In this document: in pieces, positions 31,678 to 40,607 of the stretch
Numbering within the stretch: position 1 is the first letter of the stretch
How the letters are laid out: every line of letters begins with the position of its first letter
Source: Clostridia bacterium
Lineage (GTDB): Bacteria > Bacillota > Clostridia > Oscillospirales > CAG-272
Direction of reading: 5' to 3'
Length of the DNA: 50,199 nucleotides
Assembly: GCA_017540175.1 (NCBI GenBank)
Contig: JAFYBN010000039.1
Coordinates: 1 to 50,199 of the forward strand
Program-made: the position numbers and the translations under genes
Notes under the pieces: generated by a model
Database searches by the model: none
What the model saw: only the letters and a program-made list of their open reading frames with translations
What the model was told of the DNA's origin: nothing

Positions 31678-34600
31678 TTAAGACTCGACGCTGATGCCGA
31701 GGTAAGCGCACATTTCTTGATGGACGGCGTAGAGCGCCGCCGCGGTGTATTTCATTTCAAGCGAAACGTCCCCGCTGTTGAGAACGCTCAGCACATAGGA
31801 AAGTGCGGACACGCTGACCGTTGAGCCCTCGCCTTTGACGTAGATGTTGAAGTGCGTCCCGAGCTCGACCGCGTTGATTCCCGTGATCTGAATTTTATAC
31901 TGGTCACCGGTTTTTTTCACCGTATAGTCGAAGCTTGCTTCCGGGATGAACGGGTTGTACGGCTCGATGTCGAATTCGAGTTCAGATGCGCTGTCGTTCA
32001 GTTTGAAATAGAGGTTGAGCGCTGTCTCCGAGGTCGCGCTCAGGGAGTAGGACGCCCCCGTTACGTACCGCCCGCCGAGATGCGCGGCAGCCCGGTAACC
32101 GTCGGAGATCAACGACGCGCCGTCTATCAGCTCGGTTTCGTTCTTGTACGCCGTCGACATTGCCGTATGGTTTATGACGTCGTTGTGAAGCGCCCGCTGA
32201 GCATAATACCCGTAGTCGTTGATCGCCTTCGCGGCGTCCATAGCGTCCGCGTAGTCGGGATCGGTGATGAGGATGTTCAGATACCTCTCCACCGTCGTCT
32301 GCACGGAGATCGTCTCCGTTTCTTCTCCGTCCGTGTAGCGGAAGGTCGCCGTGATGGTATCCGCCATCTGCAGCGCGTTCACGGTGCAGAGGAAGCAGTA
32401 CCGGCCGTCGTCCTGAAGCACCGCGTCCGCGGTGCGAACGGTCGTCGTCACATCGTTGATCGTGAATTCCATCGTGCTGTCCGCGACGTATTCATCCGGG
32501 ATCTCCATGTAGAAGTACATGCCGAGCTGTCCGTTCAGTACGAGCTGCTGACCGTCGAACGCGGGCACGGGTTCGGGAACGGTGACCGTAACGGGAATGG
32601 TAAAGGAGCCGAACTCATCGGACAAGCGCGGGTTTGTCGCGTAGATCCATATGTAATGACAGCTGATGCTGCCGGTGTAGGTGCCCGGCTCCGCCGCGCT
32701 CCAGTCGTTCGGGGAGATATAGAGGTACATGGTCTGCGGCGTGTTTGCGGCGCTCCAGTCGATCTGTCTGATATTGTAAACGGGCGTCTCTTGCACGGGT
32801 CTCATGGCGAACGGTATGGCTTTGCCGCTGTCCTGCTGATTCGTCAGCGTGCCGCCCTCCAGCACCAGACGGATGCGCTCCGGCGTCCGGTCGTCGTTGT
32901 CGTCCGCCAGATCAAAGTTCAGATCGGGCATGTCGAACGTCATCGCCGTCCAGACGTCGTTCGGGTTGATTTCAACCGGGTTGGGCGCGCTCAGGGTGTA
33001 AGCCGGGATCAGCTCGAAGATCGCTTTGATCTCCACGGCTTGCGCGGGCATTTCGAATTGATCGTTTTCCACCGTCACATCGCCGCTCAGCACCTGCCAC
33101 TCTTTGAAGCGGTATCCCTCGTCCGGGGTCGCGGTCAGATTGACCGTTTTGCCCGAGGCGGAGGTTTCGGCGTCCGCCCCCGCGGTTCCGTTCCCGCTGC
33201 TCGTCACCGTGACGGAGTATTCCCGTGTCACGATGATCGTGAGCGCGCAGATTTCGTTCACATCAGCCTGTTCCAGCATCAGTTCGAAGGCGAGCGATTC
33301 GTTCGCCGACAGCCGACGTGTGAAAGCAAAGTTGCCGCTGCCGTCCTCTCCCTCATAATAATAGCTTTCGACATAGACTGTGGGATCGAGCCCGTTGGAA
33401 TCGGCGCTCTCAAACCGGTACACCCCGTCCTCCGCGGGCGTGAAGGTAAGCGTGTACGGATCGTCGGTCCAGTAAAGCTCCAGCACGTTGGGACCGGGCG
33501 AGAGCTCGACTGCTTCGCCCGGGACGTGGGGCACGTCCAGCTTCGTCACGATGACCGTGAGCGCGCAGATTTCGTTCACATCAGCCTGTTGCAGCGTCAA
33601 TTCGAAGGCGAGCGATTCGTTCGCCGACAGCCAACGTGTGAAAGCAAAGTTGCCGCTGCCGTCACCTCCCTCATAATAATCGCTTTCGACATAGACTGTG
33701 GGATCGAGCCCGTTGGAATCGGCGCTCTCAAACCGATACACCCCGTCCTCCGCGGGTGTGAAGGTAAGCGTGTACGGATCGCCGGTCCAGTTCGCAGTGA
33801 AGTCGTTGAACCCAAGCTTAAGAGAATTCTCGTCTTCGTGGGAAAGGGTGAGGAGTTGTCGGACTTTGCCCACGCAGACTGCCAGCGAATAGGTATTCTC
33901 ACCATTCTGCAGTTTCAGTCCGAAGGAGAACTTCTCGCCCGCTGTCAGTGCGCGGGTGAAGAGAAAGTTGTCGCTATAGTACATGGGATTCTGGACGCTG
34001 CTGTATTCTTCGTTCCCGACTTGAGCGTCGGGATCACATTCGTAGCCGAAGGATTCAAACCGGTACACCCCATTCTCCTCGGGCGTGAAGGTAAGCGTGT
34101 AATCATCGCCGGTCCAGTCGATCTCAAGGTCGTTGAACCCAAGCATAAGCGAATTCTCGTCCTCGTGGGAAATGGTGATGGTTTGTTGGACCTTGCCCAC
34201 GGTGACTGTCAGCGAATAGGCGCTCTCGGCGTCCGACAGTCCCAGCTCGTAGGAGAACGGCACGCCCCTGGTCAGCTCGCGCGTGAAGCTGAAGTCCGCT
34301 CCCCAGTCGTCATAAATCGGGTCCTCGAGAATGGCTGTGGGCTCACACCCGTAGCCGGAGGATACAAACCGATACCACCCGTCTTCCTCGGGCGTGAAGG
34401 TAAGCGTGAAATTCTCGCCGGTCCAGTAAAACGTGAACTCGTTGAAGCCGGGTGAGAGAGTGATTTCTTCGCTCGATTCGATGGGTGGTGGAGTCATCTT
34501 CGATACGGCTACTGCCAGTGAAGTGGTGATCCCGTCGCCCCACAGCTGCAGCTCGAAGGAGAACGGCTCACTCGCAGTCAGCTTGCGCGCGAAGCGAAAG

Positions 34601-35199
34601 TTGTGGTTCCCTTCACTCCATTCATAAAATATCAAGTCCCCGACACGGGCGTCGGGATCACATTCGTCGCAGAAGGATTCAAACCAGTACACCCCGTCCT
34701 CCTCGGGCGTGAAGGAAAGCGTATATAATGCGGGATCGAAGGGGTCGCAGTGAAGCTCCAGCTCGTTCGAACCGAGCGAGAGAGCGATTTCTTCGCCCGG
34801 AACGTGGGCAAGGCTCAGCTTTGCCACGGCGACCGCCAGCGAATAAGTGCTCTCGTCGTCCCATAACACCAGCTCGAAGGAGAACGATTCGCCCGCCGTC
34901 AGCTCGCGCGCGAAGGCAAAGTTGTCGTCCGCTCCCCCTCTTCCACATATCATTTCCTCGAAAACGGCATCGGGATTGCATTCGTCACCGGAGGATTCGA
35001 AGCTATACCAGCCGTCCTCCGAGGGCGTGAAGGTAAGCGTGTAATTCTCGCCGGTCCAGTCGATCACCAGATCGTTCCGACCGAGCGAGAGCTCGATGGT
35101 GTTTGAAGCGTCCGCGGCGGCGGGCGCGCAGAGCGCGGGCAGGAGCACCAGCAGGGAAAAGAGGATGCCCAGGGTTATTTTCGCAAGTGTGTTTTTCAT
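31678..35199 (-). CDS. Giant secreted protein with six tandem beta domains
   Basis: An 1173-residue exported protein; signal peptide residues 1-30 (CAPAAADA). Residues about 34-655 are six tandem domains of about 95-106 residues, each beginning with LSLGxNxLxxxWTG, then YTLTFTPxEDGxYxFES and ending with SFELxLxxxxxxYSLAVxVxK. Domains 5 and 6 are almost identical. Residues about 658-735 resemble an InlB B-repeat/bacterial repeat (VTVTSSGNGTAGADAETSASG... VNLTATPDEGYRFKEWQV). The C-terminal 430 residues are mostly beta and lack an LPxTG motif, TM segment or SLH domain, so the protein may be released or bound noncovalently. Function unknown; adhesin or glycan-binding scaffold is a guess. The ribosome site (GGGAGG) is distant, about 14 bases. 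Confidence 0.82.
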   Translation of the reverse strand: MKNTLAKITLGILFSLLVLLPALCAPAAADASNTIELSLGRNDLVIDWTGENYTLTFTPSEDGWYSFESSGDECNPDAVFEEMICGRGGADDNFAFARELTAGESFSFELVLWDDESTYSLAVAVAKLSLAHVPGEEIALSLGSNELELHCDPFDPALYTLSFTPEEDGVYWFESFCDECDPDARVGDLIFYEWSEGNHNFRFARKLTASEPFSFELQLWGDGITTSLAVAVSKMTPPPIESSEEITLSPGFNEFTFYWTGENFTLTFTPEEDGWYRFVSSGYGCEPTAILEDPIYDDWGADFSFTRELTRGVPFSYELGLSDAESAYSLTVTVGKVQQTITISHEDENSLMLGFNDLEIDWTGDDYTLTFTPEENGVYRFESFGYECDPDAQVGNEEYSSVQNPMYYSDNFLFTRALTAGEKFSFGLKLQNGENTYSLAVCVGKVRQLLTLSHEDENSLKLGFNDFTANWTGDPYTLTFTPAEDGVYRFESADSNGLDPTVYVESDYYEGGDGSGNFAFTRWLSANESLAFELTLQQADVNEICALTVIVTKLDVPHVPGEAVELSPGPNVLELYWTDDPYTLTFTPAEDGVYRFESADSNGLDPTVYVESYYYEGEDGSGNFAFTRRLSANESLAFELMLEQADVNEICALTIIVTREYSVTVTSSGNGTAGADAETSASGKTVNLTATPDEGYRFKEWQVLSGDVTVENDQFEMPAQAVEIKAIFELIPAYTLSAPNPVEINPNDVWTAMTFDMPDLNFDLADDNDDRTPERIRLVLEGGTLTNQQDSGKAIPFAMRPVQETPVYNIRQIDWSAANTPQTMYLYISPNDWSAAEPGTYTGSISCHYIWIYATNPRLSDEFGSFTIPVTVTVPEPVPAFDGQQLVLNGQLGMYFYMEIPDEYVADSTMEFTINDVTTTVRTADAVLQDDGRYCFLCTVNALQMADTITATFRYTDGEETETISVQTTVERYLNILITDPDYADAMDAAKAINDYGYYAQRALHNDVINHTAMSTAYKNETELIDGASLISDGYRAAAHLGGRYVTGASYSLSATSETALNLYFKLNDSASELEFDIEPYNPFIPEASFDYTVKKTGDQYKIQITGINAVELGTHFNIYVKGEGSTVSVSALSYVLSVLNSGDVSLEMKYTAAALYAVHQEMCAYLGISVES
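33229..33790 (-). repeat. 318-bp period near-identical tandem repeat
   Basis: Positions 33229-33472 and 33547-33790 align base for base at an offset of 318 bp (106 codons) with about eleven differences by eye, while the other four domains of the same protein are clearly diverged. This is a recent duplication or gene conversion of domains 5 and 6. Confidence 0.9.
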
Positions 35200-35288
35200 C
35201 TCGTATCTTTAGCCTCCCTCAATTGAATCGGAAGTCGGGCGGCGGATCGGATCGCGGGACGCGTCCGGGCTTCCGGTCTACCAAATTA

Positions 35289-35333
35289 ATTATAACACCG
35301 CTTAATTATAACACCGCGTCCGGAAGAATGCAA
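35289..35333 (-). promoter_or_regulatory. Promoter of the giant protein gene with duplicated -10 box
   Basis: On the minus strand TTGCAT (35333-35328), 17 bp, TATAAT (35310-35305). The 16-bp segment containing the -10 (GGTGTTATAATTAAGC type) is directly repeated, giving a second TATAAT at 35294-35289 that lacks an obvious -35 of its own. Confidence 0.75.
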
Positions 35334-35387
35334 CAGACAGCGGAGAAAAAACCGGACGGATTTTTATGAAAAACGGACAAATCCGCC

Positions 35388-35891
35388 TCACGCAAGCCCG
35401 CACAGCGCCCCTGTCGCGAAGAGCAGGATCCCGAGCCTGCTCTCCTTCAGGGCGAGCCTTGCCGCAAGGAGCCAGAAGAGAAACCCAGCGCCAAGCGACG
35501 CGCCCCGCAGAAGGCGGTCCGCACGCCGCGCGCCCTCCGCGCGGTCCGGAGGCAGGGCGGCGCATACCGCGCAGCGGAGCAGTCCCGCCCCGTCGAATCC
35601 CGCGATCGGGAGAAAGTTCAGCGCCGCGAGAACGAAGGAGAGCCCCGCGAAATCCGCGAGGCGCGTGTTCCGGAAAACCAGCGCCGACAGCAGCCCGACG
35701 GCGGGTCCCGCCGCGTGTACGAGCGCCTCCCGCCCGTACCCCGCGCGGGAGAAATCGAACGTCAGCCGACCGCCGAGCACATGGGCGCGGCAGGCGCGGA
35801 TCGGCACGCCGAAGAGCCGCGCGGCGGCGAGGTGTCCGAGCTCGTGCAGAAGGACCGCGGCAAGCAGGGGAAACAGCGCCCGCGCCGTCAT
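35388..35891 (-). CDS. SpoIVFB-like M50 intramembrane metalloprotease
   Basis: A 167-residue membrane protein. The zinc motif HELGH (His16, Glu17, His20) lies in the first TM segment and LNFLPIAGFDG (Asp100) is the third-ligand block, usually NPxPxxxLDG. About four TM segments are seen. The family (site-2 proteases, SpoIVFB in sporulation) cleaves substrates within the membrane. The protein is shorter than typical SpoIVFB (about 290), lacking a CBS-type tail. It overlaps the preceding gene by four bases (ATGA), an arrangement like spoIVFA-spoIVFB. Confidence 0.82.
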   Translation of the reverse strand: MTARALFPLLAAVLLHELGHLAAARLFGVPIRACRAHVLGGRLTFDFSRAGYGREALVHAAGPAVGLLSALVFRNTRLADFAGLSFVLAALNFLPIAGFDGAGLLRCAVCAALPPDRAEGARRADRLLRGASLGAGFLFWLLAARLALKESRLGILLFATGALCGLA

Positions 35892-36358
35892 CCGTAAATC
35901 AGCTTGACGATGAATTCGCCCAGCGCGTCGAACACCGACCGGTCCTCGCCGAAGGAGGCGGGCATGGAAGGGGGTCGAAGCTCATCCCGCGCGGCGCTCA
36001 GCGCCATGACCGGAACCGCTTCCCCGCGCCCCGCGGCTCCGTTTTCCGCGTTCGCCGATGCGTTTGACGAAGCGTTCGCGGAAGCGTTCGTGGAAGCGAG
36101 GGGAAGGATCAGCATGAGCGCGGCGGCGAGCACGCCGAGCCCGGCGAGGAGCCGCTCCGCCGCGCCGGTTTTTCTGCGCACGAGCGTGCCCCGCGCTTTT
36201 TCCCGCGGAGAGCGCCGGACGCTCTTCCGCCGCTCTCCGTCCTTTTCGCCGCCGCTCCCGTTCCGGCTCTCGTACCGCCTCCCGTACCGGATCCTCCCCG
36301 GGCGGACGGGGGCGGGCTCCCTTTGTTCCGGCGTCGGTTTTCCTGCGGTTTTCTTCAT
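35888..36358 (-). CDS. Single-TM protein, possible SpoIVFA-like partner of the M50 protease
   Basis: A 156-residue protein; ATG36358 is preferred (GGGAGGGG five bases upstream). The first 68 residues are very basic (Arg/Lys/Gly, ESRNGSGGEKDGERRKSVRR), one TM segment follows (about 72-90, LLAGLGVLAAALMLILPLA), then an Asn/Ala/Ser-rich stretch with NASANASSNASANA repeats and a short amphipathic C-terminus (DRSVFDALGEFIVKLIYG). The layout (cytoplasmic basic tail, one TM, small outer part) and coupling to the protease resemble SpoIVFA, but no LytM domain is present, so the assignment is weak. Confidence 0.6.
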   Translation of the reverse strand: MKKTAGKPTPEQREPAPVRPGRIRYGRRYESRNGSGGEKDGERRKSVRRSPREKARGTLVRRKTGAAERLLAGLGVLAAALMLILPLASTNASANASSNASANAENGAAGRGEAVPVMALSAARDELRPPSMPASFGEDRSVFDALGEFIVKLIYG

Positions 36359-36421
36359 AAAACCCCTCCCGGTCACTTTTTGACCGTATCCGCGATTTCA
36401 GCGGTTTTTTTGCCCAATCCG

Positions 36422-36450
36422 TTGACAGGACGGGGCGATTAAACTATAAT
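36422..36450 (+). promoter_or_regulatory. Promoter of the sulfate-activation operon
   Basis: TTGACA (36422-36427), 17 bp, TATAAT (36445-36450): perfect consensus, 36 bp before the start codon. The short leader leaves no room for a SAM riboswitch. Confidence 0.9.
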
Positions 36451-36486
36451 ACTCATGATGACTGCAATATGAGCGGAGGCATTTCC

Positions 36487-37932
36487 ATGGCTATGACGGA
36501 CACAGCCCTCACGCCGTACCGGTCCCGTGTGGACGCGGCGCGGCGCATGAGGCTCACGGGCTCCCGCCCCGCGGTGTACTGGATGACGGGACTGTCCGGC
36601 GCGGGCAAATCCACCGTCGCCTCTCTCGCGGAAAAAATGCTGATCGACGCGGGTCACGCCGCCGTCATGCTCGACGGGGACACCGTGCGGACGGGGCTGT
36701 GCCGGGGACTGGGCTTCTCGCCCGAGGACCGGCACGAGAACCTCAGACGCATCGCCGAGTGCGCGAAGCTGCTCGCCTTGAGCGGGCAGATCGTGATCGT
36801 GTGCGCCATCTCGCCCACCGCGGAGAGCCGCAGACAGGCGCGGGAGATCGTCTCCCCCGCCGCGGCGTTTTCGGAGGTTTACGTCAAGGCGGACGTGGAG
36901 GTCTGCGCAGCGCGGGATCCGAAGGGCCTTTACAAAAAGGCGTTCGCCGGGGAGATCGAAAATTTCACCGGCGTGAGCGCGCCCTACGAGGAGCCCGAGG
37001 CTCCCGACCTCATTCTCGATACCGCCAAAAACTCCGCCGAGGCGTGCGCCGGGATGCTCGCCGACCGCGCGCTCTTTGTGAACCGGGGCGGGGAGCGGCT
37101 GCTTTCCGTCCTGCTTCGCGCCGCGCGGGAAGCGTCGGACGCCATTCTCGGTTATTACAGCACCGGCGCGGGCGTGCGGGAAAAGGAGGATCGATCCCCC
37201 CTGACCGACGCCGATCTCGCGTCCGACAAAATCCTTTCCGCCGCGCTCACCGAGGCGTTCCCCGAATACGCGATCCTCTCGGAAGAGGAAGCGGACGACG
37301 GGGAGAGGCTCACGAACCGGGCGGGCGTCTTCATCGTCGATCCCCTCGACGGGACGAAGGAATTTCTCTCGCACAACGGCGAGTTCTGCGTTTCGGTCGG
37401 CTTTGCCGAGGGCGGCAGGGTCCGCGCGGGCGTCGTCGCCGTGCCCGCTCAGAGCGTGTTTTATTACGCCATGGAGAAAACCGGCGCGTACAAGCTCCCG
37501 TTTTCCGATCTCGGAGAAGATTTCCGGATCGGGGACGGGAAGAGGCTCGCCGTGTCGGAGCGGACGGAGGACCTGATCGTCGCCGTCAGCCGCTCCCATC
37601 CGGACGAGACGACAAAGACCTTTCTCGAGGCGAACCGGGAGAAGATCGCCGGGGTCGTGACCGCGGGCTCCTGTCTCAAGGGATGTCTCATCGCCGAGGG
37701 AAAAGCGGATTTCCATCTCCGCGTCGGCGCGTTCACCAAGGAATGGGACACCGCCGGGATGCAGATCGTCTGCGAAGAGGCGGGCGCGATCTTCACGGAC
37801 GCGTACGGGGACGAGCTTGTCGCAAACCGTCCCGATCCCGTCAACCGCCGGGGCTTTCGGATCGCGAACCGCCGCGGGACGCTCGAAGGGCTGATCCTGC
37901 CCCCACCCGGACCCGAACCGGAGAAGAAGTGA
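36487..37932 (+). CDS. APS kinase fused to PAP phosphatase (CysC-CysQ)
   Basis: A 481-residue two-domain enzyme; ATG36487 follows GGAGG by seven bases. Residues about 20-200 are adenylylsulfate kinase: Walker A GLSGAGKS (35-42), DGDTVRTGL and [14 protein letters not shown]. Residues about 205-470 are a 3'(2'),5'-bisphosphate nucleotidase of the inositol monophosphatase fold: [12 protein letters not shown], Glu266, [10 protein letters not shown] (Asp285, Asp288) and [17 protein letters not shown]. The first domain makes PAPS from APS; the second removes PAP, the by-product of PAPS use. Having both in one chain links supply and clearance. It leads an operon with CysD and CysN. No PAPS or sulfite reductase is nearby, so sulfotransfer or a reductase elsewhere must use the PAPS. 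Confidence 0.93.
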   Translation: MAMTDTALTPYRSRVDAARRMRLTGSRPAVYWMTGLSGAGKSTVASLAEKMLIDAGHAAVMLDGDTVRTGLCRGLGFSPEDRHENLRRIAECAKLLALSGQIVIVCAISPTAESRRQAREIVSPAAAFSEVYVKADVEVCAARDPKGLYKKAFAGEIENFTGVSAPYEEPEAPDLILDTAKNSAEACAGMLADRALFVNRGGERLLSVLLRAAREASDAILGYYSTGAGVREKEDRSPLTDADLASDKILSAALTEAFPEYAILSEEEADDGERLTNRAGVFIVDPLDGTKEFLSHNGEFCVSVGFAEGGRVRAGVVAVPAQSVFYYAMEKTGAYKLPFSDLGEDFRIGDGKRLAVSERTEDLIVAVSRSHPDETTKTFLEANREKIAGVVTAGSCLKGCLIAEGKADFHLRVGAFTKEWDTAGMQIVCEEAGAIFTDAYGDELVANRPDPVNRRGFRIANRRGTLEGLILPPPGPEPEKK

Positions 37933-37945
37933 GGTAGAAGAGCTT

Positions 37946-38833
37946 ATGCCGTACACCCATCTCGATATGCTCGAATCAAGGAGCATTCACATCCTCAGGG
38001 AATCGTATTCCGCGTTCAAAAATCTCTGCATGCTCTGGTCGATCGGCAAGGACTCGACCGTGCTTCTGTGTCTGGCGCGCAAGGCGTTTTACGGGCACGT
38101 CCCGTTCCCCCTCGTGCACATCGACACGCACTACAAGATCCCCGAAATGATCGAATACCGCGACCGGCTCGCCATGGAGTGGAATCTCGACATGATCTAC
38201 GGCGAGAACCGGGACGCGCTCGAAAAGAAGGAAACCTTCCCGGACGGGCGGACGACGCGCATCGAATGCTGCCGCCGCCTCAAGACCGAGGCGCTGACCC
38301 ACACCCTCGCCGGGGACTGGACCCGCATGCGCCTCAATCACGAAACCGGGACCTATGAGCCGGACGAAAACCGCGAGCCCTTCACCGGTGTCATCGTGGG
38401 CGTGCGCGCGGACGAGGAGGGCAGCCGTTCGAAGGAGCGGTATTTCTCCCCGCGCGACGGACGGGGCGACTGGGACGCGGACGATCAGCCTCCGGAATTC
38501 TGGGGGCAGTACAAGACCGATTTCGCCCCCGGCACCCATGTGCGCATCCATCCCCTGCTCGACTGGACGGAGGTCGACATCTGGGAATACATCCGGCGGG
38601 AGGGCGTGCCCGTCGTCTCCCTGTACTTTAATCACGGGGACGGCAAACGCTACCGCTCTCTCGGCTGCTGGCCGTGCACCAAGCCCGTGGACTCCGACGC
38701 CTCGACGCTGGACGAGATCATCGAGGAGCTGAAATCGGGCAAATTCGCCCGCGTCGCCGAACGAGCGGGGCGCGAGCAGGACCGGGAAGACGGCGGCGGA
38801 CTCGAGGAACTGAGACGCGGAGGGTATATGTGA
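37946..38833 (+). CDS. cysD: Sulfate adenylyltransferase subunit 2 (CysD)
   Basis: A 295-residue PP-loop ATP pyrophosphatase. SIGKDST (32-38) is the CysD form of the PP motif; [36 protein letters not shown] and GCWPCTKPV near the end match the family. With CysN it adenylates sulfate to APS, driven by GTP hydrolysis. ATG37946 lies 13 bases after the fusion gene's stop with GAGGTAG before it. It overlaps cysN by one base (TGATG). Confidence 0.96.
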   Translation: MPYTHLDMLESRSIHILRESYSAFKNLCMLWSIGKDSTVLLCLARKAFYGHVPFPLVHIDTHYKIPEMIEYRDRLAMEWNLDMIYGENRDALEKKETFPDGRTTRIECCRRLKTEALTHTLAGDWTRMRLNHETGTYEPDENREPFTGVIVGVRADEEGSRSKERYFSPRDGRGDWDADDQPPEFWGQYKTDFAPGTHVRIHPLLDWTEVDIWEYIRREGVPVVSLYFNHGDGKRYRSLGCWPCTKPVDSDASTLDEIIEELKSGKFARVAERAGREQDREDGGGLEELRRGGYM

Positions 38834-40419
38834 TGAGCGCCACGGAAAAGGAACATCTCAGCATCGTTGTGGCGGGGCACGTCGACCACGGCAAAAGCAC
38901 CGTGATCGGACGCCTGCTCGCGGACACGGGCGCGCTGCCGGAGGGCAAGCTCGAGAGCATCCGGGAGCTGTGCCGCCGCACCGCCAAGCCTTTTGAATAC
39001 GCCTTTCTGCTGGACGCCCTGAAGGACGAGAGGGCGCAGGGCATCACCATCGACACCGCCCGCTGTTTCTTCGAGACGAAAAAGCGCCGCTGCACCGTCA
39101 TCGACGCGCCGGGGCACATCGAATTTCTCAAAAACATGATCTCGGGCGCGTCCCGCGCGGACGCCGCCCTGCTCGTCATCGACGCGGCGGAGGGCGTCTG
39201 CGAGAATTCCCGCCGCCACGGCTATATGCTCGAAATGCTCGGCATTTCCGCGATCGCCGTGCTCGTGAACAAGATCGACCTTGTGAACTACGACCGCGGA
39301 ACATACGAAGCGATCTGCCGGGATTATTCCGAATTCCTCGCCTCGATCGGCATCACCCCGACGGCATACATCCCCGTCTCCGCCGCACAGGGCGACAACA
39401 TCGCCTCCCATTCGGAGAGGACGCCGTGGTATTCCGGCCCCGACGTGCTCGAGACGCTGGATCTCTTTCCCTGCGGGGGAAGCGGCGAGGGCCTGCCCCT
39501 GCGCATTCCGGTCGAGGACGTGTACAAATTCACCGGGGACGGGGACACGCGCCGCATCGTGGCGGGGCTGTGCGAATCCGGCTCGCTCGGCGCGGGGGAG
39601 AAGGTCGTCTTCTACCCCTCCGGCAAGACCGCGGTCGTGAAGACCCTGGAAGAGTGGTTCATGGACGGGAACGAGGACCGCGCCCCCACCCGTTTTTACG
39701 CGGGGAAATCCTGCGGATTTACGACGGAGGAGCAGATCTATGTCCGCAGGGGCGAGATCGCCTGCCGGGCGGGCGAGACGCCGCCGAAGACGGGACGGGC
39801 GTTCCGCGCGAGCATTTTCTGGCTCGGGAAAACGCCGCTTGTGAGCGGGCGGGAATATGTTGTCAAGGCGTGCACCGCGAAGACGCCGTGCAGGATCACC
39901 GCGATCCATTCCTCCCTGAACGCGGCATCGCTCGAGAAGACCGCGCAGCCCCAATCCGTGGGGCGGCACGAGATCGCAGACTGCACCTTTGTGTGCGAGC
40001 GGGAGATCGCCTTCGACACGGACGCCTCCCTCCCCGCGACCGGACGCTTCGTGATCGTGGACGGATACGAGATCTCGGGCGGCGGCATCATCACCGAGGC
40101 GCTCAAGACCGAAGAGGCGGGCGCATATTCCTCCGCTCGGCTGACGAAGGACGAGCGCGCGAAGTATATGAATCAGCGCCCCCTGACGGTCGGCGTGCCG
40201 GACGAGGAGACCGGACGCCTGCTCGAGCGCGCCCTGTTCGCCGAGGGCCGCTTCGCCTATTACGCCCCGCGCCTGTCGGACGAGCAGAAGAACGCCCTGC
40301 TGTCCGCCGGGCTGATCGTGCTCACGCAGGGCGACGGCGAAGTCGCCGCCGCGGGAGAAGAGGACATCGGGGAGATTCTGATCCGGTCGCAGAATGCGCT
40401 GGAGCTTGGGGAAGAGTGA
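38833..40419 (+). CDS. cysN: Sulfate adenylyltransferase GTPase subunit 1 (CysN)
   Basis: A 528-residue EF-Tu-like GTPase. Motifs: GHVDHGKST (15-23), RAQGITIDT (switch I), DAPGHIEF (G3), NKIDLV (G4), then two beta-barrel domains (DGDTRRIVAGLCESGSLGAGEKV). No APS kinase domain is attached, consistent with the separate CysC-CysQ fusion upstream. The open frame continues upstream inside cysD, but ATG38833 with one-base coupling is the natural start. A terminator lies beyond the dispersed repeat downstream. Confidence 0.96.
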   Translation: MSATEKEHLSIVVAGHVDHGKSTVIGRLLADTGALPEGKLESIRELCRRTAKPFEYAFLLDALKDERAQGITIDTARCFFETKKRRCTVIDAPGHIEFLKNMISGASRADAALLVIDAAEGVCENSRRHGYMLEMLGISAIAVLVNKIDLVNYDRGTYEAICRDYSEFLASIGITPTAYIPVSAAQGDNIASHSERTPWYSGPDVLETLDLFPCGGSGEGLPLRIPVEDVYKFTGDGDTRRIVAGLCESGSLGAGEKVVFYPSGKTAVVKTLEEWFMDGNEDRAPTRFYAGKSCGFTTEEQIYVRRGEIACRAGETPPKTGRAFRASIFWLGKTPLVSGREYVVKACTAKTPCRITAIHSSLNAASLEKTAQPQSVGRHEIADCTFVCEREIAFDTDASLPATGRFVIVDGYEISGGGIITEALKTEEAGAYSSARLTKDERAKYMNQRPLTVGVPDEETGRLLERALFAEGRFAYYAPRLSDEQKNALLSAGLIVLTQGDGEVAAAGEEDIGEILIRSQNALELGEE

Positions 40420-40447
40420 AGCAAGGGCCGCGGCTCCCTCGGCCGCC

Positions 40448-40493
40448 GCGCCAAGTGCGACAGCGTCGGCACGGCAGTCGCACCGGCGAGGCA
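40448..40493 (-). repeat. Dispersed repeat family A, 46-bp core copy
   Basis: Minus-strand copy of the core of the 88-bp element (TGCCTCGCCGGTGCGACTGC through CGCTGTCGCACTTGGCGCG). The GGGAGAGGTGGCACC half is not kept. Located directly behind cysN, before a terminator. Confidence 0.85.
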
Positions 40494-40516
40494 GGAGGCG
40501 GCGTTCCGTAAAAAAC

Positions 40517-40577
40517 AAACCCGCCGGTGCGGATCCCCGTCGAAAACGGATCTTTCTCGCCTCAGGCGGGTTTTCCC
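40517..40577 (+). terminator. Terminator of the cys operon
   Basis: AAACCCGCC (40517-40525) pairs with GGCGGGTTT (40565-40573) across a branched loop containing a further GATC-type stem; TTTT follows. The downstream GH5-like gene starts 31 bp later. Confidence 0.72.
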
Positions 40578-40607
40578 GCATGAAATTCAGAAAAGGAGTA
40601 TAACCGC

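Noticed and set aside
31852-34455. Plus-strand open frame (about 867 codons) opposite the giant repeat protein
   Set aside because: The minus-strand protein has a signal peptide, repeated domains and sensible composition; the plus-strand frame mirrors those repeats and has no start signals.
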